From Candidatus Omnitrophota bacterium (GTDB lineage: Bacteria; Omnitrophota; Gorgyraeia; Duberdicusellales; 4484-171): 37,363 nt of DNA. Position numbers and translations under genes: made by a program. The DNA lies in assembly GCA_017994375.1 (NCBI GenBank), contig JAGOLA010000005.1, positions 1 through 37,363 on the forward strand, read 5' to 3'. Of the stretch, positions 31,231-37,363 are shown piece by piece. The notes below the pieces were generated by a model. That model was not told where the DNA came from. It saw only the letters and a program-made list of their open reading frames with translations, and made no database searches. The number at the start of each line of letters is the position of its first letter. Position 1 is the first letter of the stretch.

Positions 31231-32798
31231 GCATATTAATTTTTCTTCTCGCTATCGGTTTGCTTATCTTAGGCTATATTTTTTATGGCAATTACATCGT
31301 TTCTATATTTGGCATAGATAAAAATAAAATAACACCTGCTTTAGCTAAAGAAGACGGTGTGGATTATGTTCCGGCTAAGAATTGGCTGGTTATTTTCGGG
31401 CATCATTTTGCTTCTATAGCCGGCGCTGGCCCGATAATCGGCCCGATTTTAGCTTATATTTATTGGGGTTGGCTCGGAGCTATGGTTTGGATAATTTTAG
31501 GAACTATTTTTATGGGGGCAGTCCATGATTTTTCTTCGCTTTTTATATCTTTAAGGGAAGAAGGCTTTAGCATTGGTCAAATTGCCCAAAAATACGTATC
31601 TAAGAGAGCCGGCACATTTCTTTTAATTTTTTTGTGGTTTGCTTTAATAATAGTTATTGCTATTTTTGCCGCTATTTGCGCCAAAAGTTTCATCGATCAA
31701 CCGGCAGTAGTAGTTTCTTCTTTAGGGTTAATACCAGTAGCTATAGTGGTAGGATTTTTGATTTACCGTTTAAGAGTCAATCTTGTTTTATCTACCTTGT
31801 TGGGAATTGCTGGCTTAGGTTTTTTATTAATTTTAGGCCAAGTTAAGCCTTTGGTATTAAACATCGAAAACCCTTATTTTTTATGGGTGCTAATTCTTTT
31901 AGTTTATGCTTTCTTGGCCTCGATAATTCCGGTAAATATTCTTTTACAGCCCCGTGATTATCTATCTAGTTTTTTACTTTTCTTCGGTATAACGGTTGCT
32001 TTTATCGGCTTATTATCTAAGTCGTACTCTATAAGCGGAGCAAAACTAATACAATTTCAATCCGAAGCCGGCTATATCTTTCCGATGATGTTTATAACTA
32101 TTGCTTGCGGAGCTATTTCCGGTTTTCATTCTTTAGTTGCCAGCGGAACTACCTCTAAACAGATTGCTAGTGAGGGTGATGCTAAAAAAATAGGTTATGG
32201 CGCCATGGTTTTAGAAGGAGTTTTAGCTTTATTAGTTTTATTTGCGGTAGCTTTTGGTTTAAAAGATATACCCCAAGGAATAAGCGAACCGGCAGAAATC
32301 TTTTCTTTGGGCTTTGCCAAGATAGTATATTTCTTGGGAGATTATGCTAAATATTTGGCTTTAGTAATACTTAATGCTTTTATTCTTACTACTTTGGATA
32401 CCGCTACTAGAATAGCCCGTTTTATAACACAAGAGCTGTTTAACATTAATAATAAATGGTTAGCCACCGCCTTAGTTGTTCTTTCCGCAGGTTATTTAGC
32501 GCTGATGGATAAATGGAAACTTCTTTGGCCGATATTCGGTGCTTCTAATCAATTGGTAGCCGGATTGGCTTTGATAGTAGCCAGCGGTTGGCTATTTTGT
32601 AAGAAAAAAAAGTATTATGTAACCTTCATTCCCGCTATTATAATGATTGTAATTACGATTTTAGCTTTAGCTTTACAAGTAAAAGGATTTTTAGCCGATA
32701 AAAATTATCTTTTGTCTTTGATAGGGTTTATTTTAATAAGTTTTGGTATTTTAGGTATTTTTGAATTTAGGAAGATGATAAAATGCAGAATAAGCTAA
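31227..32798 (+). CDS. cstA: CstA-family carbon starvation/pyruvate transporter
   Basis: Integral membrane carrier of 523 residues, about 13-15 helices, from the CstA/BtsT family, whose characterised members import pyruvate or peptides. Family features: FGHHFASIAGAGPIIGPILA near the start, WIILGTIFMGAVHDFSSLFISLREEG, FHSLVASGTTSKQIASEGDAK, and NAFILTTLDTATRIARFITQELF. It is shorter than E. coli CstA (701) and lacks the long C-terminal extension, as in many anaerobe homologues. It is joined to the upstream gene by ATGA and overlaps lysC by 16 bp, linking carbon uptake to amino-acid synthesis. Confidence 0.88.
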   Translation: MSILIFLLAIGLLILGYIFYGNYIVSIFGIDKNKITPALAKEDGVDYVPAKNWLVIFGHHFASIAGAGPIIGPILAYIYWGWLGAMVWIILGTIFMGAVHDFSSLFISLREEGFSIGQIAQKYVSKRAGTFLLIFLWFALIIVIAIFAAICAKSFIDQPAVVVSSLGLIPVAIVVGFLIYRLRVNLVLSTLLGIAGLGFLLILGQVKPLVLNIENPYFLWVLILLVYAFLASIIPVNILLQPRDYLSSFLLFFGITVAFIGLLSKSYSISGAKLIQFQSEAGYIFPMMFITIACGAISGFHSLVASGTTSKQIASEGDAKKIGYGAMVLEGVLALLVLFAVAFGLKDIPQGISEPAEIFSLGFAKIVYFLGDYAKYLALVILNAFILTTLDTATRIARFITQELFNINNKWLATALVVLSAGYLALMDKWKLLWPIFGASNQLVAGLALIVASGWLFCKKKKYYVTFIPAIIMIVITILALALQVKGFLADKNYLLSLIGFILISFGILGIFEFRKMIKCRIS

Positions 32799-34018
32799 GA
32801 AAAAAATTAATTGTTCAGAAATACGGTGGTTCTTCGGTAGCGAACGTAAAAAGAATCGAAAACGTCGCTCGTAGAATTATTTCTTATGCCCGAGGAGGAA
32901 ATAAGGTAGTGGTAGTTATCTCGGCTATGGGCGATACTACCGATGACCTTATAGATTTAGCTAAAAAAATTAACCCTTCCCCTTCGGAGCGGGAAATGGA
33001 TATGCTAATATCTACCGGAGAGCAAATATCCTGCTCATTATTAGCTATGGCTATCCACAAAAGAGGAACTAAAGCCATTTCGTTTACCGGGCCTCAAGTG
33101 GGGATTATCACTGATACTGATCATACTCAAGCCAAAATACTTAAGATAGAGACTAACCGTTTAAAAAGAGAATTAGCTGGAGGAAATGTAGTGATAGTAG
33201 CTGGCTTTCAAGGTTTGAGCACAGCTTTAGAGATAACTACCTTAGGCCGGGGAGGTTCAGACTTAAGTGCCGTAGCTTTAGCAGTAGCTTTAAAAGCAGA
33301 TATTTGTGAGATATATACCGATGTCGACGGTATTTATACCGCCGATCCTAGAATCATTTCTAATGCTAAAAAATTAGATAAAATAACTTTTGATGAGATG
33401 CTTGAAATGGCGTCGCGCGGCGCCCAGGTTATGCATACCAGAGCAGTAGAAGTTGCCAAAAAATTCAATATTTTCTTGCATGTAAGAAGTAGTTTCTCGA
33501 AAAAGGAGGGAACAGTAATTATGAAGAAAACATCATCTATAGAAGAGCCGGTAGTAAGGGGAGTCGCTCTTACCGAAGATGCAGTCAAGATAACCCTTTG
33601 TGATTTGCCCGATAAGCCGGGAATTGCCGCTTATATTTTTAATAAATTAGCTGCTAAAAGTATTAATGTAGATATGATTGTTCAAAATGTGAGTCATAAG
33701 AGAATAACCGATATATCTTTTACCGTCGCTAAAAAAGACGGGGCTAAGACACTTAAGATATCTAAAATGATTTCTAAAGATATTGGAGTCGGCGATATCC
33801 GTTCCGACGAAAATATCGCTAAAGTTTCTTTAGTAGGAGTAGGTATGCATTCGCATTCTGGTGTAGCAGCCAAGTGTTTTCTGGCTTTAGCGAGAAATAA
33901 AATCAATATTGATATGATTTCTACTTCAGAAATAAGTATTTCTTGTGTAGTAAAAAAAGACGCTGGTAAAAAAGCTTTAAGATCTTTGCATAAGGCTTTT
34001 AAACTGGATAAATTATAG
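32783..34018 (+). CDS. lysC: Aspartate kinase
   Basis: Phosphorylates aspartate, the first step to lysine, methionine, threonine and diaminopimelate. The 411 residues have an amino-acid kinase domain (about 8-245: VQKYGGSSVAN, STGEQISCSLLA, TTLGRGGSDLSAVALA, YTDVDGIYTADPR) and two ACT domains (about 265-335 and 345-411: KITLCDLPDKPGIAAYIFNKLA; KVSLVGVGMHSHSGVAAKCF) for feedback inhibition. An internal in-frame start (Met247 at 33521) has its own Shine-Dalgarno site and would give a separate ACT-only beta subunit, as in Bacillus and Corynebacterium enzymes. AGGAAG lies 10 bases before the ATG. Confidence 0.95.
   Translation: MQNKLRKKLIVQKYGGSSVANVKRIENVARRIISYARGGNKVVVVISAMGDTTDDLIDLAKKINPSPSEREMDMLISTGEQISCSLLAMAIHKRGTKAISFTGPQVGIITDTDHTQAKILKIETNRLKRELAGGNVVIVAGFQGLSTALEITTLGRGGSDLSAVALAVALKADICEIYTDVDGIYTADPRIISNAKKLDKITFDEMLEMASRGAQVMHTRAVEVAKKFNIFLHVRSSFSKKEGTVIMKKTSSIEEPVVRGVALTEDAVKITLCDLPDKPGIAAYIFNKLAAKSINVDMIVQNVSHKRITDISFTVAKKDGAKTLKISKMISKDIGVGDIRSDENIAKVSLVGVGMHSHSGVAAKCFLALARNKINIDMISTSEISISCVVKKDAGKKALRSLHKAFKLDKL
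33501..33523 (+). promoter_or_regulatory. Internal Shine-Dalgarno and start codon for a LysC beta subunit
   Basis: Inside lysC, aaaaggaggg (33501-33510) precedes an ATG at 33521 that is exactly 246 codons downstream of the lysC start, so in frame. Translation from here would give a 165-residue product (33521-34018) that holds only the two ACT domains. The Shine-Dalgarno run is stronger than that of lysC itself. Spacing (about 11 bases) is slightly long. Confidence 0.65.
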
Positions 34019-34027
34019 GGAGGAAAT

Positions 34028-35386
34028 TTGGTATTTAAGAGCAAACGCCGCGAGGAAAGAATTACTTTTAGATTTCCGATTAGATACGAAAGGATGTCTT
34101 TTGACGGTAACCTTAGCATGCCGGTTACGGCTATGGTACGTGACCTAGGCTTACAAGGAGCGAGTTTTTACGCTCAGGAAAAATTAGAGTTAAACTCTAA
34201 AGTAAAGATGAGTTTTACTCTTCCGGGAGAAGAAGAGTCGTATCTTTTTGGAAGAGTAGTAAGAGTTTCTTTAAGCGATGAACCGGAAATGGAATATACT
34301 ATCGGCGTAGATATTGAACAATTAGATCAAAAAGGTGCTGAAGCTATAGGCAAGTTTTTGCTCAAACTCAATATGCACAATGTCTTAGATAATATAAAGT
34401 TGACGAATGTTATGGATATTCATTTCGTGGCCGGATACCCTTTAATAGTAAAAAGATTGGGAAAATTGGAATTGCTTGAAGGTGAACCTTATGATGAAGC
34501 TACTCTAAGAAATTTATTGTTAGGTTCCTTGGATAGCCAACGGTATCGCGAATTTTTAGAGCACAAGGAGCTCAATTTTATTTTTACTCATCGTAAAGGA
34601 GTAAGATTCAGAGTTAATCTTCATCTTCAGCTAGGTAAGGTAGAGGGGGTTTTTAGGGTTATTCCTACGCAAGTTCCGATACCAACTCGTTTGGGATTTC
34701 CTTCCATTGTAGAAGAATTGCTTGGCAATACTAACGGTTTAATTTTAATTGCCGGTAGAACCGGTTCGGGTAAGACTACTACTTTAGCTTCGATGGTTGA
34801 CTTTTTAAATAATAAACGGGAAAATATAATTATATCTATAGAGAAACCCATTGAATACATACATACCAACAGAAAATCTATTATTAAACAGCGAGAGGTT
34901 GGTAAAGATACCGATTCTTTTTATGAGGCGGCTAAAAATGCCCTTCGCCAGGATCCCGATATCTTAGTCATTGGTGAGATTTTAGACCAGGAAACTATGG
35001 ATGTTGCTATTACTGCTGCTGAGTCCGGAGCATTAGTGTTGACAACTATACACGCTCCTACTTCTTCTCAGGCTTTGGATAAGATAACTTCCTTTTTTCC
35101 TCCGCAAATTCAACGGTATATTTTAGGACGGTTATCTTTAGTCCTAAAAGGCGTTATCACTCAAAATCTTATACCGCGGTTAGATAAGAAAGGCTTAGCT
35201 TTGGCAGCGGAAATATTAGTAGTGAATAGTGCTTTGAGGAATGTAGTAAAAGACGGCCTTTGGGCTCAAATTCCCACGGTTATCCAGGTGGGAAAAAAGA
35301 TAGGTATGCAATCGATGGAAGAATCTTTGGACAGCCTTTATCGTAAAGGCATTATTGATATCGGTTATTTAAGAGATTATCTATGA
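34028..35386 (+). CDS. PilZ-PilT fusion: type IV pilus-like secretion ATPase
   Basis: The 452 residues join two domains. Residues about 5-110 are a PilZ-like beta barrel with the c-di-GMP-type RxxxR region (RREERITFRF) but DLGLQG where D/NxSxxG is expected, so the Ser is replaced by Gly. Residues 115-452 are a PilT/PilU-type ATPase: N-terminal PAS-like part (VMDIHF), Walker A GRTGSGKT (243-250), Asp box, Walker B DPDILVIGEILD, His box TTIHA, and the C-terminal IGMQSMEESL. PilT drives pilus retraction. The start is TTG, but a strong site (gggagg, 34018-34023) 4 bases upstream supports it. No pilus genes are nearby. Confidence 0.85.
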   Translation: MVFKSKRREERITFRFPIRYERMSFDGNLSMPVTAMVRDLGLQGASFYAQEKLELNSKVKMSFTLPGEEESYLFGRVVRVSLSDEPEMEYTIGVDIEQLDQKGAEAIGKFLLKLNMHNVLDNIKLTNVMDIHFVAGYPLIVKRLGKLELLEGEPYDEATLRNLLLGSLDSQRYREFLEHKELNFIFTHRKGVRFRVNLHLQLGKVEGVFRVIPTQVPIPTRLGFPSIVEELLGNTNGLILIAGRTGSGKTTTLASMVDFLNNKRENIIISIEKPIEYIHTNRKSIIKQREVGKDTDSFYEAAKNALRQDPDILVIGEILDQETMDVAITAAESGALVLTTIHAPTSSQALDKITSFFPPQIQRYILGRLSLVLKGVITQNLIPRLDKKGLALAAEILVVNSALRNVVKDGLWAQIPTVIQVGKKIGMQSMEESLDSLYRKGIIDIGYLRDYL

Positions 35387-36963
35387 TGAAAAAAATTTTA
35401 ATTTATGATACTACTTTAAGAGACGGTTCTCAAACCGAAGGTATATCTTTTACTGGCCAGGATAAAATTAACATTGCCAAAAGATTGGATGATTTTGGCA
35501 TTGATTTTATTGAAGGAGGATGGCCTTATTCTAACCCTAAAGATAAGGAATTTTTTAAATATTTCAGGAAGAATAAACTTAAAAAAAGTAAATTAGTTCC
35601 TTTTGGTTCTACTGCCCATCCTTTAAGTCCTGCCGGTAAGGATAAAAACCTTATTAGCTTAATTGAATCTGATACTGAATATGTTGCTATTTTTGGGAAA
35701 AGCTGGGATTTACATGCCAAAGGAATTTTAAAAATAAGTTTAGAAGATAATCTTAAGATTATCTTTGAGAGTATAAAATTTTTAAAGAGCCAAGGTAAAA
35801 AAGTATTCTATGATGCAGAGCATTTTTTTGACGGCTATAAAGCTAATCCCGAATATGCCTTAAAAACTTTAAACGTTGCTAAGGATGCCGGATGCGATAT
35901 GCTAGTTTTATGTGATACTAACGGCGGCACTTTACCGTGGGAAATAGAAGAGATAGTGGATAAAGTAAACCAAAAACTTTGCCTTAAAGAATTCGGAATT
36001 CATTGTCATAATGATTTAGGTTTAGCAGTAGCTAATTCTTTAGTTTGTATCGAGAAGGGTTGTTCTCTTGTCCAAGGTACTATGAACGGTTATGGAGAAA
36101 GATGCGGAAACGCCGACTTAATCACTATAATCGGTATATTGCAATTTAAAATGTCAAAAGCTATTTCAGTTTCAAAGAAAATTAGCGAACTTACTCACTT
36201 ATCACATTATATTAGCGAAGTATGTAATATGGTGCACCGTGATAATTATCCTCTTGTTGGTAGGAGCGCTTTTACTCATAAGGGAGGGGTACATATTGAT
36301 GCAGTAATAAAAAACCCCTTAGCTTATGAACATATGGACCCTTCTTCAGTAGGTAATAAGAGAAAATTTGTGGTATCGGAGTTAGCCGGCAAGTCGACTT
36401 TAGTAGTTAAAGCTAAAGAATTAGAATTTGATTTAGACAAAAAGTCCCTTAAGGCTAAAAAATTGCACCAATTAATCCAAAAGTTAGAAAATCAAGGTTA
36501 TCAATTCGAGGCTGCCGAAGGTTCTTTTAAGTTATTACTGCAAAAAGAACTCAATAAGTGTAAAGATTTTTTTAAGCTTTTAGGTTTTAAAGTAACAGTA
36601 GAAAAACGGCACGATAATAAGTTAATTTCGGAAGCAACGATAAAGTTAAAGATCAATAATAAATTAGAGCATACAGCTTCGGAGGGTGACGGCCCCGTGA
36701 ACGCTTTAGATAATGCTTTAAGAAAAGCCCTTTTGCAATTTTACCCTACTCTTTCTCAGATGCACCTTACTGATTTTAAAGTAAGAGTGTTAGATGAAAA
36801 ATGCGGAACAGCAGCTAAAGTCCGGGTTTTAATCCAATCGCAGGATCAAAACGAAAATTGGTCGACAATCGGCGTTTCCGAAAATATTATTGAAGCTTCT
36901 TGGCAAGCTCTCCTTGATTCCGTCGAATATAAACTGCTTAAAGATTCCCGAAAGCAAAAATAA
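35383..36963 (+). CDS. cimA: Citramalate synthase
   Basis: Condenses pyruvate and acetyl-CoA to (R)-citramalate, the first step of threonine-independent isoleucine synthesis. The 526 residues have a TIM-barrel (DTTLRDGSQTEGISFT at 9-24, then CDTNGGTLPWEI, FGIHCHNDLGLAVANSL and NGYGERCGNADL) and a C-terminal regulatory domain (about 410-520, like LeuA dimer domains) that usually binds isoleucine. YDTTLRDGSQ followed by EG and the 526 length separate it from LeuA and NifV. It overlaps the PilZ-PilT stop by 4 bp (ATGATGA). The acetolactate synthase that follows completes the same pathway. Confidence 0.93.
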   Translation: MMKKILIYDTTLRDGSQTEGISFTGQDKINIAKRLDDFGIDFIEGGWPYSNPKDKEFFKYFRKNKLKKSKLVPFGSTAHPLSPAGKDKNLISLIESDTEYVAIFGKSWDLHAKGILKISLEDNLKIIFESIKFLKSQGKKVFYDAEHFFDGYKANPEYALKTLNVAKDAGCDMLVLCDTNGGTLPWEIEEIVDKVNQKLCLKEFGIHCHNDLGLAVANSLVCIEKGCSLVQGTMNGYGERCGNADLITIIGILQFKMSKAISVSKKISELTHLSHYISEVCNMVHRDNYPLVGRSAFTHKGGVHIDAVIKNPLAYEHMDPSSVGNKRKFVVSELAGKSTLVVKAKELEFDLDKKSLKAKKLHQLIQKLENQGYQFEAAEGSFKLLLQKELNKCKDFFKLLGFKVTVEKRHDNKLISEATIKLKINNKLEHTASEGDGPVNALDNALRKALLQFYPTLSQMHLTDFKVRVLDEKCGTAAKVRVLIQSQDQNENWSTIGVSENIIEASWQALLDSVEYKLLKDSRKQK

Positions 36964-36978
36964 AAGCTAGCCTTTTAT
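36960..36978 (+). terminator. Weak AT-rich hairpin over the cimA stop
   Basis: Arms ataaaag (36960-36966) and cttttat (36972-36978) pair around a 5-base loop and include the cimA stop codon. A second small stem, gacag/ctgtc, lies within the next 35 bases. Only one G-C pair and no T run after it, so termination would be inefficient. Confidence 0.25.
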
Positions 36979-37037
36979 TCTTGTAGACAGCAGCTAAATC
37001 TGTCAAAATACTCAATTATCAAGGTCTTAATTTCATA

Positions 37038-37065
37038 TTGTTTTTTCTTAAGCAGGTGATATAAT
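37038..37065 (+). promoter_or_regulatory. Extended -10 promoter for ilvB
   Basis: TTGTTT (37038-37043), 16-bp spacer, then a perfect TATAAT (37060-37065) preceded by TG at 37057-37058. Expected start near 37072, leaving a leader of about 47 bases with AAGGGGGA (37096-37103) 15 bases before the ATG. No attenuator-type leader peptide rich in Ile, Leu or Val is seen. Confidence 0.65.
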
Positions 37066-37118
37066 TTAACAACATTATTATTTAAAGATTATATTAAGGG
37101 GGAATTCTCTATAATTTT

Positions 37119-37363
37119 ATGAAGATTAAGGGTGCTAAAATATTAATCGATAGTTTGATTAAAGAAGGCGTAGAGGTTATTTTTGGGTATCCGGGAGGAT
37201 CAGTCATACCTTTTTTTGACGCTCTCTACGATGCCCCTATAAAATTTATTTTGACTCGCCACGAACAAGCCGCAGCACACGCTGCTGATGGTTATGCCCG
37301 TTCTACCGGTAAAGTTGGTGTCTGTGTGGCTACTTCTGGGCCGGGAGCCACTAATCTTACCAC
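37119..37363 (+). CDS. ilvB: Acetolactate synthase large subunit, cut by the window end
   Basis: Thiamine-diphosphate enzyme that joins two pyruvates, or pyruvate and 2-oxobutyrate, in branched-chain amino-acid synthesis. Only 81 codons are visible. They show the family N-terminus: [33 protein letters not shown], then the catalytic Glu in [20 protein letters not shown] and [14 protein letters not shown]. The gene runs off the + end. With cimA just upstream and no threonine dehydratase in view, it would act in citramalate-fed isoleucine synthesis. Confidence 0.95.
   Translation, partial: MKIKGAKILIDSLIKEGVEVIFGYPGGSVIPFFDALYDAPIKFILTRHEQAAAHAADGYARSTGKVGVCVATSGPGATNLT

Noticed and set aside
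1-37363. Defence island, prophage, CRISPR array or transposon
   Set aside because: No direct-repeat arrays, integrase, transposase or terminal repeats; all sizeable frames are metabolic, envelope or housekeeping genes.

Overview
This is an AT-rich, densely coding bacterial window. Genes are separated by a few bases or overlap by 4 bp, and no stretch longer than about 270 bp lacks a gene. A solitary lpxA implies a lipid A outer membrane. The mix of lpxA, an aspartokinase/citramalate/acetolactate amino-acid block, an archaeal-type phosphoglycerate-mutase-like enzyme, CstA, a PilZ-PilT ATPase and a GH1 glycosidase best fits a Gram-negative candidate lineage such as Omnitrophota. That placement is from memory of gene content, not a measured phylogeny. 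I see no tRNA, rRNA, CRISPR array, insertion sequence or prophage.

Region 1 (1-9504, + strand) is a surface-polysaccharide locus. It holds a GDP-mannose 3,5-epimerase with a damaged 5' end, two GT2 glycosyltransferases, a GT4, a CgeB-like glycosyltransferase, a large GT-C-like membrane protein, a DUF3108 protein and a NodU/TobZ-type O-carbamoyltransferase. Together they suggest synthesis of a carbamoylated glycan that may contain L-galactose or L-gulose. The first 111 bases are an exact reverse-complement copy of 466-576, most likely an assembly or amplification fold-back, so the epimerase N-terminus is not real.

Region 2 (9530-12726) has xseA-xseB (exonuclease VII), then a GT-C-like membrane protein with a TPR-like tail.

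Region 3 (12766-23590) is core housekeeping: rpsO-pnp behind two stacked promoters, ftsK-rodZ-rimO as a tight run, then pgsA-pgpA for phosphatidylglycerol. Facing them on the - strand is the operon uvrD-pncC-thpR, whose last gene overlaps the end of pgpA.

Region 4 (23700-29771) has a double-ACT protein behind a leader with two hairpins, a cytoplasmic GH1 glycosidase, a cyclic-nucleotide-binding/patatin lipase with a degenerate MinD-like middle, a second DUF3108 protein and lpxA. These converge on trmI on the - strand.

Region 5 (30037-37363) runs: PGM-family phosphatase/mutase (possibly an alternative homoserine kinase), CstA-type carbon carrier, aspartate kinase with an internal start for a regulatory subunit, a PilZ-PilT fusion ATPase, citramalate synthase, and the start of acetolactate synthase (cut by the window end). 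Apart from the ATPase, the theme is pyruvate- and aspartate-derived amino acids, with isoleucine made from citramalate.

Translation signals are mixed. A few starts have strong Shine-Dalgarno sites, but many have none, and at least two promoters lie so close to the start codon that leaderless or near-leaderless mRNAs are likely.
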